Below, piece after piece: positions 20,487 to 29,925 of a DNA stretch of 64,000 nt (position 1 is the first letter of the stretch; each line of letters begins with the position of its first letter). Source of the DNA: Nitrospirota bacterium (lineage in GTDB: Bacteria > Nitrospirota > Nitrospiria > 2-01-FULL-66-17); assembly GCA_040757335.1 (NCBI GenBank), contig JBFLXB010000002.1, positions 100,381 through 164,380 of the forward strand. The letters are read 5' to 3'. Both the position numbers and the translations under genes were made by a program. A model generated the notes under the pieces. That model was not told the origin of the DNA. It saw nothing but the letters and a program-made list of their open reading frames with translations, and did not search any database.

Positions 20487-22619
20487 ATGAAGATGAGAGT
20501 CATGTCAGGGATCGCGGCTGCTGTCGGTTTACTCGTGATGGTCCTGGGCGCTTGCAGCAGCGACAGGGACAACGGAGCCCCGCTTCCGCCGGGATCTGCC
20601 GTCATCGGCGCGAGCGGCGGGACCGTAACCTCCGCGGACGGTAAGCTCACCCTGACCATCCCGGCCGGGGCGTTGGGGAATGCCGAGACGATCACAATCG
20701 AGTCAATCGATCCGAGCGGCTTGCCGACATCCCTCGACGGGGCCAAGCCGAGTTTCGCCTTTGAGATGAAACCTGACGGACTTCAGTTCAGTCAACCGGT
20801 GGACCTTGCGATGACGTTGGAGAACTTTTCCGGCCAGTTCGGTAAGAGCCTGGACGGGGGAGTGGTCGTGCTGCTCACTTCTTCAGGGAACACCATCGAG
20901 CCGGTGGACCAGCAAGGACTGGACATTGACCTGTCCACCGGGACCGCCACGGTGACGGGGAAGATCTCCCATTTTTCCACCCTTCAGGGGATCATCGCCC
21001 CCGGAGTCACGGCGAAGATCGAGATTGAAAAAAACATCATTCCAGTAGGCGAGAATTTCAATGTCACGGTGACGGTCGAGAAGTCGGCGGAATCAACGGT
21101 GATGTCAGATCGAGTGCGATATGGAGATTTTAGCAGTGGGCCCATTGGGACGTTCTGGGATAACCTGGAAGGTACGTTGGGGAGTCTTCGGCACGACGGA
21201 GCGTTCACTGTTCAGAGAGCCATCGATTATTGGTGTAATACGGCCGGATTAGCGAGGTACAAGGCCGATGTCATCCTGGAAAGCTTGGACATAGCCTTTC
21301 TACCCGTTGAGGACACCTTCACCGTTCAGTACCGTATCCACGGAGAGACCAACATTATCTGCCTGGCGAGCGGAGCAGAGGATGGGCTGACCGAAACCGG
21401 TCCTGGCCCTGTGGGGCTATTCTCCGTGGTCCCGGTTGAAAGCACCCATTTGGTGGGAGAGACCTTCGAGATCAAGCTAACCGAGGATCTGGTGGACTCG
21501 ATTTCGAGTCCGAGGTTTGAGATTCGCATCACGGACATCAACCGTAATATCCTATCTTCACCCACGCTCTCCGGTTCCACGGGAGCCGCCGATGTGAGTT
21601 TGGATCACATCGAAAACAAGTTTGGCCCGTATGGTCGCCTCGAAGTGATGGCGCCTTCCCTGGAGCAAGACAACACCCAGACCCTTCAATATACCTGTCA
21701 AAAAGCGGGGGATACCGCCCTGGAGGTGACCCTGTTGATGTATAGGCCGGATAATGAAGTTCTGGGTGTGCGGCACCTGGTGGCCCTTGTCCACTGCCGG
21801 ACTCCTTCAGACTCCGGGACCGGAGGGGGCGATACCGGTGGTGGGGGCGGCACGGGTGGTGGAGGTGATACCGGTGGCGGGGGTGACACGGGTGGTGGAG
21901 GCGGTACGGGTGGTGGAGGCGATACAGGCGGTGGAGGTGGTACGGGGGGTGGAGGCGGTACCGGGGGAAACACGGCGAACCTGTCGGATGCCACAGGAAG
22001 CATCACCAATGTTCAGGCCGCCCCTTCCCTATGCACGGTCACTCCAGACCCAGCGGGGACCGAGGTCACGGTGAACTGTCCTGATCAGGCACAAGGTGTT
22101 CATTTGGCGGCATACATCAACCTGCAATCACATGCCCCCAGGCTTCTTGTTTTTCAGGTCACTGTCGCTGCAATTGCATATGCTGCCCTCCTAGATTGCA
22201 CGGTCACTGCCTGTACCGGTATCGAAACGAACTTTGCTGGCGATGTGCTCAGGGCTATCTTGGTTCGTAACGTTCTGCTCCAATTTTTCAATACAACAAA
22301 CGGCCAGGCGGCCGGCTCGGCCACCCTGAACGCCGATCTTTCAGTCTTTGCTGCTGATCCCTCGATGGACCCGCCTCCAGGAGCCGTGGCCTGGAAGGTG
22401 GTGAACCCTGAGATCAGCCCCGTGCATGAAGACGGGCCTTTTCTACTGACTGAGCGCCATCCTGTTAATGACTTACCTGTGGGTGCGCACTGGGCGCCAC
22501 CTGATCTCTGCGCGTTTGATCACCTGCACGGCCCGTTCGAGGGTCATGAAGATCCCGCGCCTGGTCCCCCCACGACGGAATCGGCGTGCGGACATGGCGT
22601 GCTGGTGTGGCTGTTCTGA
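20487..22619 (+). CDS. ZU5-domain lipoprotein with glycine-rich linker
   Basis: 710 residues from the ATG that gives a lipoprotein signal (hydrophobic stretch then LGAC, Cys23). Residues about 32-145 read GGTVTSADGKLTLTIPAGAL, typical of ZU5-like domains in exported proteins. Two beta-rich segments follow. A linker of G4-5 T/D repeats lies at about 446-495, and a C-terminal domain containing paired cysteines (CTVTPD, CTVTACTG) follows it. It is probably surface- or periplasm-exposed, with the glycine-rich linker separating two folded parts. The STAND/SARP regulator lies 133 bp upstream on the same strand. I know no specific function; the enzyme domains one might expect are absent. Confidence 0.75.
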   Translation: MKMRVMSGIAAAVGLLVMVLGACSSDRDNGAPLPPGSAVIGASGGTVTSADGKLTLTIPAGALGNAETITIESIDPSGLPTSLDGAKPSFAFEMKPDGLQFSQPVDLAMTLENFSGQFGKSLDGGVVVLLTSSGNTIEPVDQQGLDIDLSTGTATVTGKISHFSTLQGIIAPGVTAKIEIEKNIIPVGENFNVTVTVEKSAESTVMSDRVRYGDFSSGPIGTFWDNLEGTLGSLRHDGAFTVQRAIDYWCNTAGLARYKADVILESLDIAFLPVEDTFTVQYRIHGETNIICLASGAEDGLTETGPGPVGLFSVVPVESTHLVGETFEIKLTEDLVDSISSPRFEIRITDINRNILSSPTLSGSTGAADVSLDHIENKFGPYGRLEVMAPSLEQDNTQTLQYTCQKAGDTALEVTLLMYRPDNEVLGVRHLVALVHCRTPSDSGTGGGDTGGGGGTGGGGDTGGGGDTGGGGGTGGGGDTGGGGGTGGGGGTGGNTANLSDATGSITNVQAAPSLCTVTPDPAGTEVTVNCPDQAQGVHLAAYINLQSHAPRLLVFQVTVAAIAYAALLDCTVTACTGIETNFAGDVLRAILVRNVLLQFFNTTNGQAAGSATLNADLSVFAADPSMDPPPGAVAWKVVNPEISPVHEDGPFLLTERHPVNDLPVGAHWAPPDLCAFDHLHGPFEGHEDPAPGPPTTESACGHGVLVWLF
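21826..21972 (+). repeat. In-frame tandem repeat coding for a glycine-rich linker
   Basis: About ten degenerate 15-base units of the type GGTGGAGGCGGTACG in tandem, each coding GGGGT or GGGGD. All units are multiples of three, so copy-number change would alter linker length without shifting frame. Confidence 0.85.
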
Positions 22620-22761
22620 TTCCTCACAATCCTCGCGTAGGATGGTCTCGCCACGGCCGCTGTGGTCGGATCGGTCGTGGTGGGGGCGAAGGCGTGGTGC
22701 TGTCCTGCAACGGCTCCAGCGCGTTGCCGTGATTCCCGGGAGCTTCTAACCGGGGAGCGGC

Positions 22762-24615
22762 TCAGGGCGCATCGGATTCCTTCGGCACCGGCAGCCCCTC
22801 TCGGGCCATGATCTTCAACGCGTTGGTGGTGGGGCAGGGGCCGGGGCGGAGGCGGTAGTCGAAGGAGAGGCCGCGCTCGTCCACGGTTTCGCGGAAGTGG
22901 TGGGTGGAGATGCGGTGACTTTCTCCCTCCAGCTTGACCAGCTCCAGATCGTGCGTACTCACCAGGCCGATGGCGTTGGCCGCGGCAAGTGCGCGCACGT
23001 AGTGGCGGCTGCCGATCAGGCGCTCGCGGTTGTTCGTGCCGCGAAAGATCTCATCGATCAAGAAGAACACGGGCGGGCCGTTCGTGTTGCGCGCCGCGTC
23101 GAGCAGGTACTTGAGGCGTTTGACCTCCGCGTAAAAATACGACAGACCGGCGTCGAGCGAGTCATCCACGCGAATACAGCAGACCAGGCGCATCCAAGGC
23201 GATGTCCAGCTCGCGGCGCACACCGGTGCGCCGGCTTCAGCCAGGCACAGGTTGACGCCAAGTGTTCGCAAGAACGTACTCTTTCCTGACATGTTGGAGC
23301 CGGTGACGATCGACAGCGCGCCCAGGCCCTTGAGCGTGAAGTCGTTCCTCACGCGGGTTTCGGGCGGCAGGAGGGGGTGGCCGACCGACGTGGCGACCAG
23401 GGCGACCTCGGCCGACGGGTCGGTGGGAAGTTTGAGATCCGGGTACGCGAAGTCCGGGTGGGTTGCGGCGTAGTGTCCGAGTGCGGACGCGGCTTCGATT
23501 CGGCCGAGCCGCTCGATCCAGATCGGCAGGTGGTCCGCAATCTCCGCGTGAAGCTTGCGATACCGTTCCGCGAAAAAGAGATCCCACGGAAGAATCAGGT
23601 TGACCGACAGGTGCGCGAGCGGATTGGCCCGCAGGTTCAGCGCACCGACGAGGCCGGCCAGTCGACGCGTGGCGGCTGACGGGCGATCGGTCGTGGATGT
23701 GAACGGTTCGAGAACCTGCCGGAGCGCGGGCTGCGTCCGGTACGAGCGACGTTCCAGCACCGCAAAGACTCGGGAGTACGGCGCAAGGTCGGCTTCCAGC
23801 TCCACGGCCTGCGAAAAGGCGGTCGCGATCTGGGGAGCGACGAACCAGAAGATCGCGCCATAGGCAATGAGCGACAGCACCCAGTACCCTGGCGCGCCTG
23901 CTGCGAGCGAGGCGGTCAACAGCGTAGCGGTGAGCGCGGCCAGCACGAGTGAGAGCGCCAAGATGAATCCGAGCTTCGGAGGCCGGCCTTGGCTCACGGC
24001 CGCGACGACCCGCCCGCCATCCAGAGGAGCGGGGGAGATTTGCTTGGCCTGGAGAATCAATCGGTCTCGAAACAGGGGCAGTCGCTCCATTTCCCTGACG
24101 AGCGCACGCCGTTCGTGGAAGTGTTCGGGATCAGGTTGCAGGATCCAACGACGAAGTTCTGCTCGGCCGGTGCTGGAAATGGTCGTGTCCAGCCAACGCA
24201 ACAGCGAGTGAGCGCCCGTGATGTCCAGATCCGTGGCGTAGGGATGGTCGTCGGGTGCAGGATGGTCTGCGGGAGGAACCGTGGACCAATCCAGCCGTAC
24301 GCGCGCCAGGTGAGCGCGCTTGAGCGCGATCCACGCGTCCAATCGGCGGATCTTGCTCTTGAGCCGCCCATGGGAACGGGCCACGAGCAGAAACACCGCC
24401 CCGAACACGATCAATGGGATCCACCCGCCTCGGGCGCGGTCGGCAAACGCGGAAATGGTGACGGCAACCGCGCCTGTGACGAAGATGGCGACCCGCCAGC
24501 GCGTAAACAACGCACTCGCGCGCGCGGCCCGGTGCCTTCTGGTCTCGAGTTGTGCGACCAACCGCTCAAACGTGCGCGCGACGAGGGCGTTACGAGAAAG
24601 CCCGATTCTGGTCAT
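22762..24615 (-). CDS. Membrane-anchored MutS-like ATPase
   Basis: 617 residues from the ATG at 24615, which overlaps the upstream gene's stop by 4 bp; the longer open frame is a shadow. Two pairs of hydrophobic segments lie in the first third (about 35-80 and 220-275). A MutS core domain follows, then a C-terminal ABC-type ATPase with Walker A TGSNMSGKST near 438, Walker B FFLIDEIFRGTNNRE and switch STHD. This is the MutS domain III+V architecture without the mismatch-recognition domain I. Classical MutS repair is therefore unlikely; membrane-attached MutS relatives of this type have no settled function. It is the last gene of the B12-riboswitch-led gene string. Confidence 0.82.
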   Translation of the reverse strand: MTRIGLSRNALVARTFERLVAQLETRRHRAARASALFTRWRVAIFVTGAVAVTISAFADRARGGWIPLIVFGAVFLLVARSHGRLKSKIRRLDAWIALKRAHLARVRLDWSTVPPADHPAPDDHPYATDLDITGAHSLLRWLDTTISSTGRAELRRWILQPDPEHFHERRALVREMERLPLFRDRLILQAKQISPAPLDGGRVVAAVSQGRPPKLGFILALSLVLAALTATLLTASLAAGAPGYWVLSLIAYGAIFWFVAPQIATAFSQAVELEADLAPYSRVFAVLERRSYRTQPALRQVLEPFTSTTDRPSAATRRLAGLVGALNLRANPLAHLSVNLILPWDLFFAERYRKLHAEIADHLPIWIERLGRIEAASALGHYAATHPDFAYPDLKLPTDPSAEVALVATSVGHPLLPPETRVRNDFTLKGLGALSIVTGSNMSGKSTFLRTLGVNLCLAEAGAPVCAASWTSPWMRLVCCIRVDDSLDAGLSYFYAEVKRLKYLLDAARNTNGPPVFFLIDEIFRGTNNRERLIGSRHYVRALAAANAIGLVSTHDLELVKLEGESHRISTHHFRETVDERGLSFDYRLRPGPCPTTNALKIMAREGLPVPKESDAP

Positions 24616-25457
24616 GCTCGTCCAACGGTTGTTCGAAGGTAGTCGGTAATGCTGGGGGAGGTCAGGGTCAGCCCCAAGCGGGTCTTGGCTTTGGTGTTGG
24701 AGATCACGCGGTCGTGCGCCACGTTCGGCGCCGGGCCGCGGTCCGGGATCGGCAGTCCGTACATCGTAGACACGAATTGGTAGAAATCGACCCGTCGGAT
24801 CTGGGAGTCGTCCACGAGATTGAAGACCTCGGCGGTCAGGTTGCGTCGGATTGCGAGATCGATGGCGTCGCACACGTCGTGGATGTGGATGAAGTGCACG
24901 AACTGGCGGGTGAGCATCGTGGACGTGATGAGGCCCTCAGCCAAGCGTGACCGGAACTTGTCGCGGCCTTCCCCGTACAGGCCTCCGCAGCGGAAGATCA
25001 CATAGGGCAGTCCGCTGTCGATCAGCGCGTGTTCGGTCTGCAGCAGGATCTCCTGGCGCTCGGATTCGATGACGGGGTGGTAACTTTCGTCAATCGGTTC
25101 ATCCACGGACTCGGGGTACACGCCCGTGGAACTGATGAGGATGATCGAGCGGGGCGTGATCCGACGCTCGGTCAGTTGCGACGTGACCGACACCATGTTG
25201 TCCAGATAGGTCGCGCGGTAGGCGGCGAGGTCCGACGACGGGGCCGCCGCGGGACAAAAGATCAAGTGGTCGGCCCAGGCCATGTGCTCGACCAGTCGCG
25301 GGTCGTCGAGCGACATCGCGTACACCCCGCAGGGGGGTGAATCGATGTGCGTGCGCCGGACGCCACGCATCTCGTAGTGGTTCCCGTGCCGGCGCGCCAG
25401 GGCCTCGCCGAGTCTGCCGAACCCGAGGATGAGGACCCGAATCAAGGGCGTGGTCAT
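24612..25457 (-). CDS. NAD(P)-binding epimerase/dehydratase-like protein (YeeZ-like)
   Basis: 281 residues from the ATG at 25457 (MTTPLIRVLILGFGRLGEAL), where GFGRLG is the dinucleotide-binding loop. It then has SIILISSTGVYPE, a Tyr-containing ESYHPVIESERQEILLQTE and VIFRCGGLYGEGRDK, as in atypical extended short-chain dehydrogenases of the YeeZ type. The classic YxxxK is not clear, so it may bind a nucleotide without typical epimerase chemistry. It begins 40 bp after btuB and overlaps the MutS-like gene, so it is probably part of the same transcript. No substrate can be assigned. Confidence 0.8.
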   Translation of the reverse strand: MTTPLIRVLILGFGRLGEALARRHGNHYEMRGVRRTHIDSPPCGVYAMSLDDPRLVEHMAWADHLIFCPAAAPSSDLAAYRATYLDNMVSVTSQLTERRITPRSIILISSTGVYPESVDEPIDESYHPVIESERQEILLQTEHALIDSGLPYVIFRCGGLYGEGRDKFRSRLAEGLITSTMLTRQFVHFIHIHDVCDAIDLAIRRNLTAEVFNLVDDSQIRRVDFYQFVSTMYGLPIPDRGPAPNVAHDRVISNTKAKTRLGLTLTSPSITDYLRTTVGRA

Positions 25458-25497
25458 GTGATGCAGCCTACCATAAGAGAGCGGGAGCTCAAAGCGT

Positions 25498-27351
25498 CTA
25501 GAATTTCGCGGTGAATCCGGCGTAGATCGACCGTCCCGCCGTGCCAAAACCCGTGACTTCTTCATAGTCGCGGTCGAACAGATTGTCCACTCGCACGAAA
25601 AGCGTCGGGCCGGACGCGTACTCGCGCGAGGCGGCCAGGCTCACGAGAGAGTATCCCGGAGTGGTCACCCCGCCGACATCGAGCCGGTCGCCCACGTAGC
25701 GGTAGTCCGCCCTGAGCTGGGTCCCGTGTTCGGGCTTGAAGATCAGCGCGAGATTGGCTTTGTTGCGCGGACGCCGGAGGAGCTGGTCGTTGGTCGAACT
25801 GTCGTGCGTGCTCGTGTAGGTGTAGTTGGCTTGGATCGCGGCCTTGGGGTCGGGGATCAGCTCGGTGGAGACCTCGACCCCCGTGACCTCCGCGCTGTCG
25901 ATGTTGGCCAGGACGAACGCCTGATTGAAGGCGATGAGATCCCGGTACTTGGTATGGAAGTAGGTTGTCTCGAGGTTGAGGGTCTTCGGGATCAGGTCGT
26001 GGAACAGGCCCACTTCGTAGCCGCGCGATGTTTCGGGTTCAAGATCCGGATTCGAGCTCGGCGGGAACGGAGGGAAGGGCGGAAAGAAGAGATCGTCGAG
26101 ACCTGGCGCCCGAAATCCGGTGGCAAAGTTCCCGAAGAGGCGTGAGCGCCACCCTGCGAGCGCCAAGCTGGAACCGACCTTGTAGGTGTTGTGCCGGCCG
26201 TAGCGATTGTTGCCGTCGGACCGCACCCCGGCGGTGAAGAACAACGGGTCCAGGGCCGCCAGTTGGTCCTGAACGTACACCGCGTTGGTCACGATGCGTT
26301 CGTCGTAGGATCCGAACCCGGCCGTGTATTTCCCACTGTCGCTCTGGTATTCGTATCCGACCGTCAGGAGATTATCCGGGCCCACGTCGAGCGTGTGTTG
26401 CCAGTCCACTTGGCGCGACTGGGCGTCGGTGTCGGAATCCCCGGCGTCGGTGTCTTGATTGGTGCGGTGGTTGCGCGCCCATCCGATCGTCAGACGATGA
26501 TCCCACCAGGGGGCGAACAACCCTGAATAGGTCAGACCGGTGACCGCGGCTTTGTCGCGCGATTTGGCGGCGCTGTCCGCCAGCGGAAACGCGTCGTCGT
26601 AATCCGTGGTGGCATCGTTCAACCTGAGGTTTACGTCGAGGCGTCCGCCGACTCCCACGCCGCGACCCAGCCGCGCCACGAAGGTGGTGTTCTTATAGCC
26701 GTCAGGTTCGGTGTTGCCCAAATCCTGGTCGGCTTTCGAGAACCCGCTGGAAGCCTCGTACGACAGCGACAACGTCCGATCCCAGACCGGGCCCTTGCCG
26801 GAGGTGTTGAGCGCGCCGCCCCACGTGCTGTAGGACCCACCTTCGACGGACAGCGAATTGTCACCACCCGTCCGGCCGGGCTTTGTCACGATGCTGATCA
26901 CGCCGGCCACGGCTTCGGAGCCGTAGAGAGGACTTTGCGACCCGCGGAGAACCTCGATGCGTTCGATGCCATCGACGGTCAGGTTCGCGGCATTGAACGC
27001 TCCCGTCGTGGGGTTGTTGACTTTCACGCCGTCGATCAGGACCAACACGTGGTTCGACTCGCCTCCGCGGAGGAACAGCGACGTAATCCCGCCGGGGCCG
27101 CCGGACTGCACCACGTCCAGCGCCTCGACGTGCCGGAGCACTTCGAGCACGGTGTGGACCCGCAGGCTCTTGATCTCGGCTTCGTTGATCACGGTCACCG
27201 CCCCGGTCATCTGTTCGAGGGGTGTCCCGGTCTTCGTGCCTTGAACCACGATATCCGGAGGGGGTGCCGGCTTCTCTTGGCCGGATGCGTGGCGTAACGG
27301 ACCGACTACCAGCAATGCGAACAGACAGACGGCGAACAAGAACGGATTCAT
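25498..27351 (-). CDS. btuB: TonB-dependent outer-membrane cobalamin receptor
   Basis: 617 residues. The signal peptide is about 1-24. A TonB-box-like stretch (PDIVVQGT) lies at about 32-39, then the plug domain (VLEVLRHVEALDVVQSGG, FLRGGESNHVLVLIDGVKVN, SPLYGSEAVAGVISIVTK), then a long beta-barrel ending in FTAKF with a C-terminal Phe, as expected for BAM-dependent insertion. Its position in a riboswitch-led cluster with btuFCD identifies it as the B12 receptor. ATGA overlap with tonB shows coupling. Size matches E. coli BtuB (about 614). Confidence 0.95.
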   Translation of the reverse strand: MNPFLFAVCLFALLVVGPLRHASGQEKPAPPPDIVVQGTKTGTPLEQMTGAVTVINEAEIKSLRVHTVLEVLRHVEALDVVQSGGPGGITSLFLRGGESNHVLVLIDGVKVNNPTTGAFNAANLTVDGIERIEVLRGSQSPLYGSEAVAGVISIVTKPGRTGGDNSLSVEGGSYSTWGGALNTSGKGPVWDRTLSLSYEASSGFSKADQDLGNTEPDGYKNTTFVARLGRGVGVGGRLDVNLRLNDATTDYDDAFPLADSAAKSRDKAAVTGLTYSGLFAPWWDHRLTIGWARNHRTNQDTDAGDSDTDAQSRQVDWQHTLDVGPDNLLTVGYEYQSDSGKYTAGFGSYDERIVTNAVYVQDQLAALDPLFFTAGVRSDGNNRYGRHNTYKVGSSLALAGWRSRLFGNFATGFRAPGLDDLFFPPFPPFPPSSNPDLEPETSRGYEVGLFHDLIPKTLNLETTYFHTKYRDLIAFNQAFVLANIDSAEVTGVEVSTELIPDPKAAIQANYTYTSTHDSSTNDQLLRRPRNKANLALIFKPEHGTQLRADYRYVGDRLDVGGVTTPGYSLVSLAASREYASGPTLFVRVDNLFDRDYEEVTGFGTAGRSIYAGFTAKF

Positions 27352-28097
27352 GGGTGGGCTCCTTCCGTGGATATCGGTGAAGCGATGGAATCAAGTTTGT
27401 ATTCGATGCGCACCGGGAACCGCAGCGGGGTCCGTTCCGGCGGCGCAGGCAGCGACCCGATCCGATGGACCATGTCCAGAGTCGCCTGGTCGAGTGCGTG
27501 ATACGACGATGAAACAAGGACTCGCGGATCCGAAACCTCTCCGTCCGCGCCGATGAGAAACCCGATTTCGACCGTGCCTTCCAGACCTCGTCGCTGTGCG
27601 GACAAGGGGTAGCGTTTCGCGCGCTCCAGGATGGCCAGCACCAGGGGGCGGTATTGCGCGCGAGCGACTGCCTGTGCCGCGGGCGCATCGGGATGAAACA
27701 CGGGCGGGGAGGGCGCATCGCTCGGCACCGTGCTCGTGCCAGCGTCCGGTGGCGGCTCGAGTGGCGTCTGAACCTGCGATGGGGGTTCCTCGGGGGACGC
27801 CGGTTGGTTCAGCTGCGCCGGATCCGGCTCGGGAATCGCCGCAGGGCGGGGGTCCGGTGGGACCGCATCAACGCGCGCCTCTTCCGGGGCGATCGGAGGT
27901 TGTGCGGGTGGGCTCACCGTCTGCACAGTGGAGTCACCGTTCCGCAGGTCGACCAAAGTAACCGACATGACCAAAGCGGGAGGCGCGGGTGATGTGGATT
28001 GCCACGTCGTCCGTAACGACATCCACACGCTGCCAATCAGGATGGCATGAACGGCGATCGACAGTCCCAGCCAACGCGGCCACGCCGTGGGACTCAC
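27348..28097 (-). CDS. tonB: TonB-family energy transducer dedicated to B12 uptake
   Basis: 249 residues from a GTG. One N-terminal transmembrane anchor (about 9-27) is followed by a proline-rich periplasmic linker (about 55-135, many PEP/PPD motifs) and a C-terminal TonB domain with YPLSAQRRGLEGTVEIGFLI. It transmits the proton-motive force, via ExbB/ExbD (not in this window), to the BtuB receptor. It overlaps both btuD and btuB by 4 bp, so it seems specific to this operon rather than a general TonB. Confidence 0.93.
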   Translation of the reverse strand: MSPTAWPRWLGLSIAVHAILIGSVWMSLRTTWQSTSPAPPALVMSVTLVDLRNGDSTVQTVSPPAQPPIAPEEARVDAVPPDPRPAAIPEPDPAQLNQPASPEEPPSQVQTPLEPPPDAGTSTVPSDAPSPPVFHPDAPAAQAVARAQYRPLVLAILERAKRYPLSAQRRGLEGTVEIGFLIGADGEVSDPRVLVSSSYHALDQATLDMVHRIGSLPAPPERTPLRFPVRIEYKLDSIASPISTEGAHP

Positions 28098-28894
28098 GAT
28101 GTGCTCCAGTCCACGGTCACTCGCGGTTGCCCGGTTCGCGGGTGTGAATCAACCAACGCGCCGCAGCCGAAGGTCTCGCGGATGATGGACTCGGTGAGCA
28201 CGCGGTTCGGAGGTCCCATCGCGCGGACGCGCCCATCCACCAGGGCGACGATGCGATCGGAGGCCGCCACCGCGCTGAGATCGTGCGAGACCGTGACCGT
28301 GGTCAACCCGGCGGGCCCGGTGAGCCGCGCCAGGAGCGCGTGGAGTGCGACCTGATACCGGAGATCGAGGTTCGCGCCCGGCTCGTCGAGCAGGAGGACC
28401 GAGGGTTTCTGCGCCAGGGCGCGTGCGATGACCGCTCGCTGACGTTCTCCGCCCGACACCTCCAGAATCGACCGCGAGGCCAACGGCGCGAGCTCCATGA
28501 GATCGATCGCCTCATTGATCGCGGCCTCGTCCTCCCCGGACTCGAACCCCCACGGCGACAAATACGGCGACCGGCCCATTCCCACGATGTCGCGCACCGA
28601 GAATTCGAACGGGATCGTGGTGTCCTGGGGCACGTACGCGATCTGTCGCGCGCGGGTGCGGGGAGTCATGCGCGAGAGCGGCGTCCCGTGGAGCGTCGCA
28701 GATCCCACCGTGGGTTCGACCAGGCCGGCCAAGACGCGCAAGAGGGTGCTTTTGCCCGAGCCGTTGGGCCCGACCACGGCCACGGTTTCTCCGCGATGGA
28801 TGGTGAGGCTGACGGCGTCCAGCACGGCGGCGGCGCCGTATCGCACCGTCGCGTGATCGATCACGAAGAGCGGCGCCGACCCTCCGGCCCTCAT
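28094..28894 (-). CDS. btuD: Cobalamin ABC transporter ATPase
   Basis: 266 residues from the ATG at 28894, overlapping the btuC stop by 4 bp. Walker [10 protein letters not shown] is at 42-50, the Q-loop reads YVPQDTT, the signature is EVSGGERQR, Walker B is [12 protein letters not shown] and the switch His is in VSHDLS. It energises import through BtuC. A longer reading upstream is only an antisense-frame shadow of btuC. Iron-siderophore ATPases look alike; the riboswitch and BtuB decide for cobalamin. Confidence 0.94.
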   Translation of the reverse strand: MRAGGSAPLFVIDHATVRYGAAAVLDAVSLTIHRGETVAVVGPNGSGKSTLLRVLAGLVEPTVGSATLHGTPLSRMTPRTRARQIAYVPQDTTIPFEFSVRDIVGMGRSPYLSPWGFESGEDEAAINEAIDLMELAPLASRSILEVSGGERQRAVIARALAQKPSVLLLDEPGANLDLRYQVALHALLARLTGPAGLTTVTVSHDLSAVAASDRIVALVDGRVRAMGPPNRVLTESIIRETFGCGALVDSHPRTGQPRVTVDWSTS

Positions 28895-29925
28895 CCGGCC
28901 ACCACCTTGCGCCGTTGCGCGAGGAGCCAGAGGAAGAACGGTCCGCCGCAGATCGCGGTGATCACGCCGACCGGCAACTCGGTGGGCGCGAGCGCGACCC
29001 GCGCCACGGTGTCCGCGATGATCAGAAACATCGCTCCGCCCAGCACCGACGCGGGCAGCAGCAGGCGGTAATCCGTGCCGATGAGTCGGCGGAGGATATG
29101 GGGCGTGAGAATGCCGACAAAGCCGATCATGCCGCTGAGCGACACCACCAGCCCGATCATCATGGCCGCGACAATGAGGCTCGAGCGGATCACGCGTTCG
29201 GCGTGGACACCCAACGACTGCGCGGTCTCGGCCCCCAGCGTCATGATGGTCAGGGGCCGGCCCTGGAGGCAGAGCCAGGTCATGCCCGTGCCCAGCACGG
29301 GACCGATGAGCCACAGGACCCGAGACTCGACCGATCCCAGATTGCCCATGAGCCAGACCACGCGCCCGAAGATCCTGGCGGGATCCACGTAGCTGGTCAG
29401 GAACATGATCACCGCGGACAAGGTGCCGTTGAGGACCACGCCGGCCAACACCAGGGTCTCGGGTCGGATGCGACCGCTGACCATGGAGAGGCGATAAAGC
29501 GCCACCAAGGTGGTCATGCCGCCCGCAAACGCCAACAGCCACGTGGCGGTCGCGCCCGCGAGCGCGTGCTGGATCGGCCACAGCCCCGCCACGATCACGC
29601 CCAACGCGGCTCCGCTGGACACGCCGATCAGATGAGGCTCGGCCAAGGGGTTCCGCAGGATGGATTGGAGCACCGCGCCGGTGAGACCCAGGGTGGCACC
29701 CACCAGACCGGCCAGGACGATGCGCGGACCGCGAATCTGGAGCACGATGGTTTCGCTCATGTCGGTGGGTGAAACCGGCGCGTACCACCCGGCGACGATG
29801 GCCAGCAGGCGGCTGATCGGCACCGGCTCGCTCCCCAGCGAGAGCGCGGCAATGCCCGTCACGCCGAGCAGGGTCGTCAATACCGCGAGCGTGAGTGCGG
29901 CGCGTTGTCGGGTGAGCGTGGTCAC
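28891..29925 (-). CDS. btuC: Cobalamin ABC transporter permease (FecCD/BtuC family)
   Basis: 344 residues starting at GTG, about ten hydrophobic segments. It has the BtuC/FecD signatures RGPRIVLAGLVGATLGLTGAVLQ-type near 65-87 (read here in two blocks, RGPRIVLAGLVGA and LTGAVLQSILRNPLAEP), GVSSGAALG, and GMIGFVGILTPHILRRLIG with the cytoplasmic coupling helix. It forms the inner-membrane channel as a dimer with BtuD. GTGA overlap with btuF. Confidence 0.94.
   Translation of the reverse strand: MTTLTRQRAALTLAVLTTLLGVTGIAALSLGSEPVPISRLLAIVAGWYAPVSPTDMSETIVLQIRGPRIVLAGLVGATLGLTGAVLQSILRNPLAEPHLIGVSSGAALGVIVAGLWPIQHALAGATATWLLAFAGGMTTLVALYRLSMVSGRIRPETLVLAGVVLNGTLSAVIMFLTSYVDPARIFGRVVWLMGNLGSVESRVLWLIGPVLGTGMTWLCLQGRPLTIMTLGAETAQSLGVHAERVIRSSLIVAAMMIGLVVSLSGMIGFVGILTPHILRRLIGTDYRLLLPASVLGGAMFLIIADTVARVALAPTELPVGVITAICGGPFFLWLLAQRRKVVAG

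Noticed and set aside
21826-21972. A CRISPR array
   Set aside because: The repeats are contiguous 15-bp coding units without spacers; no other regularly spaced repeats were seen in the window.
21698-22009. Proline-rich (PPPPPV) reading frame
   Set aside because: It is the antisense reading of the glycine-rich tandem repeat of the lipoprotein gene.
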